Below are positions 23,754 to 34,100 of a stretch of 64,000 bases of DNA, piece after piece. This DNA comes from Luteolibacter sp. SL250 (GTDB lineage Bacteria; Verrucomicrobiota; Verrucomicrobiia; Verrucomicrobiales; Akkermansiaceae), in assembly GCF_026625605.1 (NCBI RefSeq), contig NZ_CP113054.1, positions 806,001 through 870,000 of the forward strand, read 5' to 3'. The position numbers and the translations under genes are program-made. Every line of letters begins with the position of its first letter. Within the stretch, counting starts at the first letter, position 1. The notes beneath the pieces were generated by a model that was not told where the DNA came from, ran no database searches, and worked only from the letters and a program-made list of their open reading frames with translations.

Positions 23754-25193
23754 TCACGCCAGCAGGTCCTTCACCACATGGCCATGCACGTCCGTCAGGC
23801 GGAAGTGGCGGCCGGAGTAGAGATAGGTGAGGCGTTCGTGGTCCAGACCCAGGCAGTGGAGGATGGTGGCCTGGACATCGTGGACGTGGACGGGGTTTTC
23901 CACGATGTGGTAGCCGAGTTCGTCGGTCTGGCCGTAGGTCTGTCCGCCCTTGATGCCGCCGCCCGCCATCCAGATGGTGAAGGCGGACGGATGGTGGTCC
24001 CGGCCGAGCGAGCGGCCAAGGGAGGGGTTGCTCTCGACCATCGGCGTGCGACCGAACTCGCCGCCCCAGACGACCAGCGTTTCATCGAGAAGACCGCGTT
24101 GCTTCAGGTCGGTGACCAGCGCGGAGCTCGCCTGGTCGGTCTCCTTGCAGAGCTTGCCGTGGTTTCCGGCGAGGTCGGAATGTGCGTCCCAGCCCTCGTG
24201 GTAGATGTTGATGAAGCGCACGCCGCGCTCGATCATGCGGCGCGCCAGCAGGCAGGCGCGGGCGTAGGTCGGCTTGTTGATGTCCTCGATGCCATAGAGC
24301 TCGAGGATATGCTTCGGCTCTCCGGACAAGTCGGTGAGTTCCGGCGCGCTCTGCTGGAGGCGGAACGCCATTTCATGGGAGGCGATGCGGGTGGCGATCT
24401 CCGGATCCCCGACCGCGTCGAGCTGGGCGCGGTTGAAGTCGCCGATGAGGTCCAGGGTGGCGCGCTGGAGCTGGCGGTCCACCCCCTTCGGGCTGGCGGT
24501 GTTGAGGATGGGATCGCCGGAGTTCCGGAAGCGGACGCCGGAGTGGACGGTGGGGAGGAAGCCGCTGGACCAGTTCGCTGCGCCGCCGCTGATGCCCGCG
24601 CCGGTGCTGAGCACGACGAAGGACGGCAGATCCTTGTTCATCGAGCCGAGGCCGTAGGTCACCCATGAGCCGATGCTGGGGCGGCCGGGCTGGAGGAAGC
24701 CCGTGTTGAAGAAAATCTGCGCGGGTGCGTGGTTGAACTGGTCCGTTTTGACGGAGCGGATGAAACAGAGGTCGTCCGCGATCTTCGCGGTGTGCGGCAA
24801 CAGCTCGCTCACCACCGCGCCGGATTGGCCATGTTGGGAGAATTTGAATTTCGACGCCATCACCCCCGCGTCCGGGCGGATGAAGGCCAGCCGCTGGCCG
24901 CCGATGACAGATGGTGGCAGGGGCTTGCCGTCGAGCTTCTCCAGCTCCGGCTTCGGGTCGAAGAGGTCGAGCTGCGAAGGGGCGCCCGCCATGAACAGGT
25001 GGATCACCGACTTTGCCTTTCCCTGGAAGTGGGGTTGGAGCGGCTGCGGGGCCATGGCGGAGGCGGCGCGGACCAGCGGATTCGCCATCAGGGAGGCGAG
25101 TCCGATCTTGCCAAGTCCCATCCCGCACTCGCGGAGAAACCAGCGGCGGCTGACGGACCCGTGCGGATCGAAATATCGGCTCTGGCAGTTCAT
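23754..25193 (-). CDS. DUF1501 family protein, Tat-exported (paired with PSCyt gene)
   Basis: Protein of 479 residues with a twin-arginine-like leader SRRWFLRECG. The DUF1501 body (sulfatase/alkaline-phosphatase-like fold) shows HLFMAGAPSQLDLFDPKP, HTAKIADDLCFIRSV, WDAHSDLAGN, WGGEFGRTP and GRDHHPSAFTIWMAGGG. Family function is not established. In Planctomycetes and Verrucomicrobia it is almost always coupled to a PSCyt/DUF1549/DUF1553 cytochrome gene, as here: it starts 4 bases after the stop of that gene. A second such pair lies at 40.1-44.7 kb, on the other side of the carboxylase cluster. Confidence 0.9.
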   Translation of the reverse strand: MNCQSRYFDPHGSVSRRWFLRECGMGLGKIGLASLMANPLVRAASAMAPQPLQPHFQGKAKSVIHLFMAGAPSQLDLFDPKPELEKLDGKPLPPSVIGGQRLAFIRPDAGVMASKFKFSQHGQSGAVVSELLPHTAKIADDLCFIRSVKTDQFNHAPAQIFFNTGFLQPGRPSIGSWVTYGLGSMNKDLPSFVVLSTGAGISGGAANWSSGFLPTVHSGVRFRNSGDPILNTASPKGVDRQLQRATLDLIGDFNRAQLDAVGDPEIATRIASHEMAFRLQQSAPELTDLSGEPKHILELYGIEDINKPTYARACLLARRMIERGVRFINIYHEGWDAHSDLAGNHGKLCKETDQASSALVTDLKQRGLLDETLVVWGGEFGRTPMVESNPSLGRSLGRDHHPSAFTIWMAGGGIKGGQTYGQTDELGYHIVENPVHVHDVQATILHCLGLDHERLTYLYSGRHFRLTDVHGHVVKDLLA

Positions 25194-25197
25194 GGGG

Positions 25198-28100
25198 TCA
25201 GTTCTTGGTGATGGTTTCGTCCAGATTGAGGAGCACGCGTGCGACGGTCATCCAGGCGGTCTCTTCCGGCGTGGCCTTGTCCGGCATCAGTTCGCCGGGC
25301 ATCAGTTCGCCCTTCCGGATGCGGTCGAGCTGGTCCGAGTAAAAGGTTGCGAGTTTCCTGGTCTCATCCGCTGTCGGCGGGCGGGTGAGGCAGCGTTGGA
25401 AGGCGTAGGCGGACTTCTCCTCCGGTGTCCCCGGATGTGCGGCGACCTTCTTCCCAAGTGCACGCGCGGTCTCGACAAAGACCTCGTCATTGAGGAGGAC
25501 GAGCGATTGGAGGGGCGTGTTCGAGACTTCGCGGCGGGCGACACAGGCTTCTCCGGTCGGTGCGTCGAAGGTCATGAACGAGGCGAAGGGTGCGGAGCGC
25601 TTGGCGAAGGTGTAGAGGCCGCGGCGGTAGCGGTCCTCTCCCTCGCTGACCTTCCAGCTCATGCCGCCGTAGGCACCCTCCGTGACGCTCGACGGTTGGG
25701 GGGGGCGCACGGACGGGCCGTAAAGTTTTCCGGAGAGGAGGCCGGACGCGCTGAGGGCCAGATCCCGGATCATCTCCGCCTCGATCCTGAGGCGCGGGCC
25801 ACGGGCGAGCAGGCGGTTCTGCGGATCCTTCTCCAGCAGCTCCGGCGTGATGCGGGAGTCCTGCCGGTAGGTGGAACTGGTGACGATGAGACGGTGCAGC
25901 TTTTTCATCGACCAGCCGTTCTCCACGAAGTTCACGGCCAGCCAGTCGAGCAATTCGGGATGGCTGGGAACTTCACCCTGGAAGCCGAAGTCATCCAGCG
26001 TCTTCACCAGTCCGGTGCCGAAGAACGCCTGCCACTGGCGGTTGACGGTCACCCGTGCGGTGAGCGGATTCTCGGGTGATACCAGCCACTTCGCGAATCC
26101 CAGCCGGTTCGCCGGTTGGCCCGGTGCCAGCGGAGGGAGGAAGGCGGGCACGTGAGGCTGGATTTCCTGGGCCGGCTGGGTGAATTCGCCGCGGTTGTGC
26201 AGGCGTGTCTTGCGGAAATGTTCGGTTCGTTCGCGCATGACAAGCGTGCGCTGCGGGGTGATTGGCTTGAACAGATCGCGGATCGGCTTGCCCGCTTCCG
26301 CGAGCTGCGGGGCATCCAGCAGGAACTGGCGGAAAAGCTTCGCCCGGTCGTCCGCGGTCAGTTCGGGTTTCGCGAGTGCCTCCTCCAGTTCCGGAGACAG
26401 GACGCGGGCGGTCGTTTTTTGTGATGCGCTGGTGGCGGAGATGCGGAACTTGCCGAGGGTGGAGGCGTAGTAGCGGCCCATCTTCAGCTCGATGACGAGA
26501 TCGCCCGCAGCAGGCAGTGGTTCCGCGAGCAGGATGACGGCGGTTTGGTTTTCACCCACCCTTTCCTTGATCGTCCAACCGGTGAGGTCGTTGCCATTGA
26601 TCGCGAGCCTGGCATCCCCGGTGGTCGAGCTGGCATCGGCCAGCTTGATGTCCTTGCCGTCCGCTTTCACGGTGAAACTGTAGAGGAAGAAATCCCCCGG
26701 GGTGCCCTCGTAGTACACCTTTCCAGGGCCGAAGCCGGGCAGGCGCTTGTCTGTCAGCGTTTCCAACCGCAGGGCGGTGATTCCCGCCGGAGCGTTTTTA
26801 TAGGTGAGGGTGAAGCGGTCATCCTTTGAGGTGTCGCCGGAAACGAACACAGAGCCGTCCGGCTCGTTGCTGAGGATGGGTTCGTTGGAATCGAGCGTCG
26901 TGGCAGTGAGGGTGGCCCACGGCACGGTTTCGGCGCGGCCTTTCTCCAGCCATTGGTTGAACGCGTGATCGATCGCCTGCTTGCGGCGCTCGTCGTCCGT
27001 GAGCTGCTGCGGTGGCGCGATGAGTTCCTTGCCGAACGAGACACGGACACGGCCGATGGTGTGATGGCCTCCGAAGTTCTGGACGAGGCGCACCTTGAAC
27101 TCCCGCTCGCCGGTGCCGGACGGCTTCTCCAGGTGGAACACGGCGGCGCGGTCCTTCTTGTGCGAGCCGCCCTCCACCTGCACCGCCCAACCGGTGTCCT
27201 CCTTGCCATCGATGGCGGCGGCCACCGGGTAACCGGACTGCTCCGCATCGGCGGACGCTTTGGAGAAGGTGATCCGTTCCCATTCTCCGGTGGCGCCTTT
27301 CGGGCGGGTGAAAAGCTCCAGCTCACTCAGTACGAAGTTCCCATGGCCGGTCCGGCCGGGGCCGCCGGACACGATCTTCTTGTCCGCCAGTGTTTCGATC
27401 CGCAGGCGGTCCGCATTTGCCGGATCCGCCGTGAGGAGCAGCTCGTAGGTTTCCTTTTCCGGACCTTGGGCGGTGAACAGCGCGGAGTGGTCGGCCTGGA
27501 TCTTTGGCAGTTCTCCGGACGCGGAGGTGACGGAAGAGAGGCGGGGAGTGGACCAGTCCGCATCCGCCGGTTTTTCCAGCGGCCACTTGGACGGCAGCGC
27601 GGTGATCATTTCCTCCGCCCGTTTCGCCCGCTTCGCCTCGCGCTCCGGCAGTGTGGCGTCCGGCAGATCATGGTTGATGTCATCGGCATTGTTCAGGAAT
27701 GCCATGATGCCGAAGTATTCCGTGTGCAGGATGGGATCGTATTTGTGCGTGTGGCACTGGGCGCAACCCAGGGTGAGGCCCAGCCAGGTGGTGCCGGTGG
27801 TGGCCACACGGTCCGCCATCGCATGGTAGCGGAACTCCAGCGGATCGTTTCCGCCCTCTTCGTTGAGCATGCTGTTGCGGTGGAAGCCGGTGGCGGTGAC
27901 GTCCTCTGTCGTGGCTCCCGGCAGCATGTCACCGGCGAGCTGCTTCACGGTGAACTGGTCGAAGGGCATGTCGCCGTTGAGCGCGCGGATCACCCAGTCC
28001 CGGTAGGGCCAGATCTGGCGTTCGCGGTCCTTCTCGTAACCATTGGTGTCGGCGTACCGGGCGAGGTCGAGCCAGCGGCGCGCCCAGCGTTCACCGTAGG

Positions 28101-28728
28101 CGGGGGATGCCAACAGGCGGTCCACCACCTTTTCATAGGCGTCCGGAGAGGCGTCCTTGGCGAATGCCTCCGCTTCCTCCGGGGAGGGCGGCAGGCCGGT
28201 GAGATCAAGCGTCACCCGCCGGATCAACTGGTATTTCCCGGCCTCCGCAGAGGGCTTCAGGTTCATCGCCGCGAGTTTCCTGCGGATGAATTCGTCGATG
28301 CCGTGCGGCTTGCCGTCCGACTCGGGGGCGACGAAAGACCAATGGGGCCGGTACTCCGCCCCGGAAGCGATCCATTGCTCCAGGATTTTCTTTTCCGCGT
28401 CCGTCAGTTCCATCTTCGCGCTGGCGGGCGGCATGCGGTCATCCGGGTCCGCGGCGTGCAGCCGTTTGATGAATTCACTTTCCGCAGGCTTGCCGGGAAC
28501 GATGGCGATTTCACCGGACTTCCCTTCGCCCAGCGCGGCGTTCCGCTCGTCCAGCCGCAGTTTCCCCTTGCGGGTGCCCTCGTCCGGACCGTGGCACTTG
28601 AAGCAGCGGTTGGACAGGATCGGCCGGACGTCACGCGCGAAGTCGGGCTTTTCCGCAGCATGGGCGGAGGCAGCGACGGCGAACGCGGCGAGGGCTCGTA
28701 AGGCAGGTTGGGTTTTACGGGACCGCAT
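25198..28728 (-). CDS. planctomycete-type cytochrome c protein (PSCyt1-DUF1549-DUF1553)
   Basis: Exported multidomain protein of 1,176 residues. The start at 28728 gives a signal peptide (MRSRKTQPALRALAAFAVAA); the longer frame to 28893 lacks one. The PSCyt1 haem c site CFKCH is at residues 42-46 and is followed by a cytochrome-like stretch with a possible axial Met in DDRMPP. DUF1549 ([21 protein letters not shown]) follows, containing a second CAQCH motif in CAQCHTHKYDP. A central beta-rich insertion comes next, and DUF1553 forms the C-terminus (VNRQWQAFFGTGLVKTLDDF, TPLQSLVLLNDEVFVETARA). Probably a periplasmic multi-haem redox protein of unknown substrate. Operon with the DUF1501 gene. 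Confidence 0.9.
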   Translation of the reverse strand: MRSRKTQPALRALAAFAVAASAHAAEKPDFARDVRPILSNRCFKCHGPDEGTRKGKLRLDERNAALGEGKSGEIAIVPGKPAESEFIKRLHAADPDDRMPPASAKMELTDAEKKILEQWIASGAEYRPHWSFVAPESDGKPHGIDEFIRRKLAAMNLKPSAEAGKYQLIRRVTLDLTGLPPSPEEAEAFAKDASPDAYEKVVDRLLASPAYGERWARRWLDLARYADTNGYEKDRERQIWPYRDWVIRALNGDMPFDQFTVKQLAGDMLPGATTEDVTATGFHRNSMLNEEGGNDPLEFRYHAMADRVATTGTTWLGLTLGCAQCHTHKYDPILHTEYFGIMAFLNNADDINHDLPDATLPEREAKRAKRAEEMITALPSKWPLEKPADADWSTPRLSSVTSASGELPKIQADHSALFTAQGPEKETYELLLTADPANADRLRIETLADKKIVSGGPGRTGHGNFVLSELELFTRPKGATGEWERITFSKASADAEQSGYPVAAAIDGKEDTGWAVQVEGGSHKKDRAAVFHLEKPSGTGEREFKVRLVQNFGGHHTIGRVRVSFGKELIAPPQQLTDDERRKQAIDHAFNQWLEKGRAETVPWATLTATTLDSNEPILSNEPDGSVFVSGDTSKDDRFTLTYKNAPAGITALRLETLTDKRLPGFGPGKVYYEGTPGDFFLYSFTVKADGKDIKLADASSTTGDARLAINGNDLTGWTIKERVGENQTAVILLAEPLPAAGDLVIELKMGRYYASTLGKFRISATSASQKTTARVLSPELEEALAKPELTADDRAKLFRQFLLDAPQLAEAGKPIRDLFKPITPQRTLVMRERTEHFRKTRLHNRGEFTQPAQEIQPHVPAFLPPLAPGQPANRLGFAKWLVSPENPLTARVTVNRQWQAFFGTGLVKTLDDFGFQGEVPSHPELLDWLAVNFVENGWSMKKLHRLIVTSSTYRQDSRITPELLEKDPQNRLLARGPRLRIEAEMIRDLALSASGLLSGKLYGPSVRPPQPSSVTEGAYGGMSWKVSEGEDRYRRGLYTFAKRSAPFASFMTFDAPTGEACVARREVSNTPLQSLVLLNDEVFVETARALGKKVAAHPGTPEEKSAYAFQRCLTRPPTADETRKLATFYSDQLDRIRKGELMPGELMPDKATPEETAWMTVARVLLNLDETITKN

Positions 28729-28873
28729 TTTGGGATTTACTATAATAAATGGATCGCGGCGGGTTGCTTTCATGAAACCAGGAATTTCCTCCGGCGGGCT
28801 CCCACCTGCGGGTGAGGGAACTGACACAAAGAAATCGCAGGATCGGGACGTTTTGGCTCCAATGGTCCGCATC

Positions 28874-29368
28874 ATGCACTCAGTCCGTTTCATCCGCCTT
28901 TTTCAGGCGACCGGTTTGGCCGTCATCCTGTCGTCTCCTGCAAGCGCGGAGCCGCTTGTCAAAAACAGTGGCTTCGACAAGGAGCTGGGGGCCTGGGAAT
29001 GCGATGAAGGAAAGATCGTCGCCGATCCCGATGAAAAGGGTAACTCGTTGTTGGAGGTGGAACTGGATGGTGGAGTCTTTGGACTCACCCAGGACTTCAA
29101 ATGGCCGGCCGGAAAAAAGTCGCTTGCACTTTCCTTCCGGGTGAAAGCCAGCACCGCTTCGAAGGATTCTCCGGTCCAGTGGAGGCTGCGGCTTTACGAT
29201 GCTGAGGGTAACTCCGGGATCATGGCGGGGGGAAAGATCACGGAGAGCGGCGGATGGATCATCGTGACGAAGACCATCCCACGTCCGGAAGGGGGCGTCA
29301 CTTCCCTGATGCTCGAAAGCAACCGTGGAGAAGGAAAACTGTGGATCGACGATCTGAAGGTCGAGTGA
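28874..29368 (+). CDS. small secreted protein, carbohydrate-binding-module-like
   Basis: Protein of 164 residues from the ATG at 28874 (or 168 from 28862 in the same frame). Signal peptide MHSVRFIRLFQATGLAVILS, cleavage after ASA. The mature part starts EPLVKNSGFDKELGAWEC and ends GEGKLWIDDLKVE, the usual beginning and end of a CBM4/9- or galactose-binding-like beta-sandwich. It is a single stand-alone domain with no enzyme attached. It is divergent from the PSCyt gene and convergent with allophanate hydrolase. Role probably polysaccharide binding at the cell surface; inferred from fold only. Confidence 0.65.
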   Translation: MHSVRFIRLFQATGLAVILSSPASAEPLVKNSGFDKELGAWECDEGKIVADPDEKGNSLLEVELDGGVFGLTQDFKWPAGKKSLALSFRVKASTASKDSPVQWRLRLYDAEGNSGIMAGGKITESGGWIIVTKTIPRPEGGVTSLMLESNRGEGKLWIDDLKVE

Positions 29369-29377
29369 GCGGATGGG

Positions 29378-31111
29378 TCAGCGGGCGAGATATGCGCGCC
29401 AACCACGGAGGTGGGTGATTTCCTCCGCCCCATCCAGTGCCCGGGGTTCCGCGATGAATCCGGGCAGCGACTCGCCTGATGCCAGCGTCACTTTTCCGAT
29501 GCCCAGCGGGGCGGGGATTTTCGAGACGAAATCACCGAATGCGGCGGGATCCAGCGACCAGACCTCCACTTTGATGGCCGCCCCATTTTCGGCGTCATGG
29601 ACCATCGCGGGTCGTGCCGGGATGCTTCCTCCGGCAGGCATGGCGAACAACCGGTAGTGTGGGGATGTCTCGGTCCGTTGGACGAAAACCGCACCACGGT
29701 CCGCCAGTTGGTGATGGAGGGCCAGTCCTTCCAGATGCGCGCCGCAGACCACGACGGGGATCCGGATTTCCTCTTCCGTGAGAGTTTCCGGAAGCGGCTG
29801 GTTGGTGAACTTTCCGGCGAGACGCAGTAGGTCCTCGTCCGTCCCGGCCGGTGCGGCGAGGGTCACGCCCCAAGGCAGCCTGCCATCCCGGGCGAACCCG
29901 GTGGGGACCGCGACTGCGGCCAGATCCAGCAGGTTCATGAAATTCGTGTAACGACCGAGCACGGAGTTCGTCCGGATGGGATCGGCCAGCACTTCCTCCA
30001 CCGTGTAGAGGCAGGGGGTGGTGGGCAGCAGCAGGAAATCCACGCCCTGCCAGATGCCCTCCGCATCGCGGGCGAATTCGCGGAGCTGGTATTGTGCCTT
30101 GAAGGTGGCGGCGGCATCCCAGCCGCGGGAGTTCTCCAGGATCTGCTTCGTCACCGGATGGATGGCATCCGGATGGGCTTCCACGAAATCACCGACTGCT
30201 GCCCAGCGTTCCGCCACCCACGGGCCTTCGTAGAGCAGCTTCGCGGCGTCCACGAATGGGGTGAGATCAACCTCCACGGCGGTGCCGCCCATTTCCTCCA
30301 GCTTGGCGACGGCCTCCGCATAGAGCGCGGGGGTGTCCGGATCACCCGCGAAATCGAGCGACGCGGGAACACCGAAAAGAAAGCCCTCCGTCTCCAGGGA
30401 GACCGGCTCGACGTCCCGTGAGAACGGATCGGCCGGATCGAACACGCCGATGATTTCTGAAATGATCGCCGCATCCTCCGGTGTGTTCGCAAAGACGGAG
30501 ACGCAGTCGAGCGAGCGGCAGGCGGGAACCATGCCGCGGTTGCTGACAAGGCCGCGTGTCGGCTTCCAGCCGATGAGGTTCTGGAATGCGGCGGGTACCC
30601 GGCCGGATCCGGCGGTGTCCGTACCGAGTGAGAAGGCGCAGAGTCCGGCGGCGAGCGCCGCGGCACTGCCGGAGCTGGAGCCTCCCGGCAAATAGGCCGC
30701 GTCGAAGACATTGCGCGGAATGCCGTAGGGTGAGCGGACCCCTACAAGGCCGGTGGCGAACTGGTCGAGGTTCGCCTTTCCCAGCGGGATCGCACCCGCG
30801 GCGCGCAGCAGCCTCACCACCTCGGCATCCTCCGCCGGGGTGTAGGAAAACTCCGCGCAACCGGCGGTGGTCGGCCAACCGGCGACGTCGATGTTGTCCT
30901 TCACCACGAAAGGGACGCCCCACAGCGGGAGATCGGCCGGCATCGACTCCACCGCCGCCGCCAGATCGAGCCATTCCTCCTCCGGTGGCAGGTGGATGAA
31001 GATGGCCGGGTCATTGTGGGCCTCGATCCGCTTCCGCAGCAGGGAGACCATGCCGGTGGGTGTCAGGGTCCCGTCGGCATAGCTCTGTTTCAGGGAAGGA
31101 ATGGTCAGCAT
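29378..31111 (-). CDS. atzF: allophanate hydrolase
   Basis: Amidase-signature enzyme of 577 residues, the AtzF/DUR1,2-hydrolase type: allophanate to two ammonia and two CO2 in the cytoplasm. The amidase core holds the catalytic Lys in PFVVKDNIDVAG and the Ser-rich motif GGSSSGSAAALAAG with the cis-Ser and nucleophile Ser (GTDTAGSGRVPAAF). The C-terminal ~120 residues form the allophanate-hydrolase-specific domain (VVCGAHLEGLALHHQL, GIGKVTLASGESLPGF). It is the last gene of the cluster, 6 bases after the carboxylase stop, so translational coupling is likely. It completes the release of ammonia from urea- or guanidine-derived allophanate. Confidence 0.93.
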   Translation of the reverse strand: MLTIPSLKQSYADGTLTPTGMVSLLRKRIEAHNDPAIFIHLPPEEEWLDLAAAVESMPADLPLWGVPFVVKDNIDVAGWPTTAGCAEFSYTPAEDAEVVRLLRAAGAIPLGKANLDQFATGLVGVRSPYGIPRNVFDAAYLPGGSSSGSAAALAAGLCAFSLGTDTAGSGRVPAAFQNLIGWKPTRGLVSNRGMVPACRSLDCVSVFANTPEDAAIISEIIGVFDPADPFSRDVEPVSLETEGFLFGVPASLDFAGDPDTPALYAEAVAKLEEMGGTAVEVDLTPFVDAAKLLYEGPWVAERWAAVGDFVEAHPDAIHPVTKQILENSRGWDAAATFKAQYQLREFARDAEGIWQGVDFLLLPTTPCLYTVEEVLADPIRTNSVLGRYTNFMNLLDLAAVAVPTGFARDGRLPWGVTLAAPAGTDEDLLRLAGKFTNQPLPETLTEEEIRIPVVVCGAHLEGLALHHQLADRGAVFVQRTETSPHYRLFAMPAGGSIPARPAMVHDAENGAAIKVEVWSLDPAAFGDFVSKIPAPLGIGKVTLASGESLPGFIAEPRALDGAEEITHLRGWRAYLAR

Positions 31112-31117
31112 GGGCGG

Positions 31118-34100
31118 TCAGAGGATTTTGGCGATGAGGAGCGGCTGGCCCGCTTTCACGGGATTACCTTCGGCGGTGAGGATTTCGATGATCTCCAGCG
31201 TCTCGTCGGACTCCACCGGAATCTCCATTTTCATCGCCTCCAGGACAATCGCCGGATCGCCCGCGGCCAGTTTGTCCCCGGGCTTCACCTCGATCTTCCA
31301 GACATTTCCCGTCACCGGGCTTTCGAGGACGATGGCACCTTCCGGGATCGTGATTTCCTGCTCGGCGGATGTCTCCGTTTCCGCAGGAGAGTCAAGGTGC
31401 AGTCCGGCGTCCTCCCATCGTTGGCGTTCGTCGGCGAAGGCCTGGCGCTGGGTGGCGCGGAAGGCATCGATCTCCCCGGAGTGGATCTCCAGGAACGTCT
31501 CGTAGTCGGCGTAGCGGAAGACCGTCGGCTCGATGCGGATGCGGTGGCGGCCGAGCGGGACTTCCTCACGGAGCTGGAGCAACTCTTCCGGTGAAACCTC
31601 GTAAAACCGGAGCTGATCGAAGAACCGGAGCAGCCACGGCTTTTCGAAATCCGGGGTCTGCCGCCAACGGTTCCACATCTGGATGGTGCGGCCGGTGAAC
31701 TGGTAGCCTCCCGGCCCCTCCATGCCATAGACGCAGAGGTAGGCACCACCGATGCCGACGGCGTTCTCCGGCGTCCACGTCCGGGCGGGGTTGTATTTCG
31801 TCGTGACCAGACGGTGCCGGGGATCCAGCGGGGTGGCGACGGGCGCGCCGAGATAGACATCGCCCAGACCCATGACCAGATAGCTGGCATCGAAGAAGAT
31901 CCGCTTCACATCGTCGATGGAATCCAGACCGTTGATGCGGCGGATGAACTCCAGGTTGCTGGGGCACCACGGGGCCTTCGGGTTCACGCCCACCATGTAG
32001 CGGCGGATCGCCTCCTTCGTGCTGGGGTCATCCCAACTGATCGGCAGGTGGACGATGCGGGCGGGCACCTCGATCTGTTCCAGCGGTGGCAGTGCGGCGA
32101 TGCCGTGGCGGATGGTTTCCCGGAGCGTGTCGCGGGAGATCACCGTGCCGTCGAAATGGATCTGCAGCGAGCGGATGCCGGGCGTGAGGTCAATGATGCC
32201 CTTCAGCTTCTGCTTCTGCAGCCATTGGTAGACGACGTGGGCCTTGAAGCGGAGCTTCAGGTCGAGCAGGTGCGGACCGAACTCGATGAGCAGGTAGCGG
32301 TCCCCGGCGCGGCGGATCACCACCTTGTCATCCCCTTCGCCGAAGGAGTCCAGGATCGCGGAGTGAAGATCCAACGGCGCGGGTTCCGGGTCAGGCAGGG
32401 TGTCGATGTCTCCGTCGAGAAAGCCGGAAAGAGCCTCCGCCTGGCGGTCCGCCCACGCCTCGTCCACCGGGATGAAGGTGATCTTGTCACCCGGCCGGAT
32501 CTGGCCGAGCTTCCACAGCTCCGCGTCCACCACCACCACCGGACAGACGAAGCCGCCGAGGCTGGGACCGTCCGGACCGAGGATCACCGGCATGTCCCCG
32601 GTGAAGTCCACCGCGCCGATGGCGTAGGCATTGTCGTGGAGGTTGGACGGATGAAGCCCCGCCTCGCCGCCATCCGTGCGCGCCCACTTCGGCTTCGGTC
32701 CGATGAGCCGGACCCCGGTCCGGGCGGAGTTGTAGTGGACCTCCCATGGGGTGGCGAAGAAGGTGGAGATGTCTTCCGGAAGGAAGAACTCCGGTGCGCC
32801 GTGCGGCCCGTAGAGCACGCCGATTTTCCATTCGCGGGTATAGGGTAAGCGGGAAGGGCACTCCTGTCCTTCCATCTCGGGATCGGCGGATCCGATCCCG
32901 ATCACATCCCCGGGCAGCAACGCCCTTCCGCCATGTCCTCCGAACCTCCCCAGTGTGAAGGTGGATTTGCTCCCGAGATAATCCGGTGCCTCGATGCCTC
33001 CGGCGATGGCCAGGTAGGCGCGCAGGCCGCTTTCCTCGATCTTGCCGATCTTGAGGGTGTCGCCCGGAGCTACGGTGAATGCCGTATTCGGAGCGACGGA
33101 TTCGCCGTTCTTCAGGATCAGGACGGGTGGTCCCGCGATGGCGATGGTAGCGGCGGTGTTGAAGCGGAGCGACGGCCCCGCCATGGTGATCTCCAGGGCG
33201 GCGGTGCCGACCGCATTTCCGACCATGCGGTTCGCGCGGCGGAAGGTGAGGGAATCCATCGGCCCGGATGGCGGCACGCCCACCTCCCACAGTCCGGTCC
33301 GGCCCGGCCAGTCCTGGATCGTGGTCATGGTGCCACCGGAAAGGACGTCGAAGGTGGTGGGATGGTAGCCGAAGGAGGCCATGTCCCGCATGGCGACGCC
33401 GCCATCGGTGAACGGCTGCCAGCGTGCCACCTGGCGGAGGTAGCGCAGGTTCGTCTCGATGCCCGAAACGCGGGAATCATCGAGGGCGGTCGCGAGGTCG
33501 CGGATGGCCGTGGCGCGGTCCGCGGAATGGACCATGATCTTTCCGAGCAGCGGGTCGTAGAACGGGCTGACCTCCGTTCCGGCGGAGATCCAGTGGTCGG
33601 TGCGGGTGTTGACGGGAAACTCCACCTCCGTGAGCAGCCCGGCGCTGGGGCGGAAGTTCTGGTTGGGGTCTTCCGCGTAGAGGCGGGCCTGGATGGCGTG
33701 GCCCTTCGGCTCCGGTGCCGTGGATGGCAGGGTGAAGGACGGATCGAGCGCGAGCCGCGCCATCCATTCCACCAGGTCGATGCCGGTGACCAGCTCGGTG
33801 ACGCCGTGCTCCACCTGGAGGCGGGTGTTCACCTCCAGGAAATAGAATTCGGTACGGTCCGCATCGTAGATGAATTCCACCGTTCCGGCGGAGCGGTAGC
33901 TCAGGCTTTTCCCCAGCTCCACGGCGGCATGGTGCAGCGCGGCCCGTGTTTCCTCCGAAAGGAGCGGGGCGGGCGTTTCCTCGAAGACCTTCTGGTTGCG
34001 CCGCTGGACGGAGCAGTCGCGCTCTCCCAGGGCCAGCACATGGCCGTTCCCATCGCCGAAGATCTGGACCTCCACATGGCGTCCGCGCTGGACGTAGCGT

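Noticed and set aside
26953-28701. 582-codon plus-strand open frame opposite the PSCyt gene
   Set aside because: Antisense shadow with Arg/Gly/Val-rich translation and no recognisable motif.
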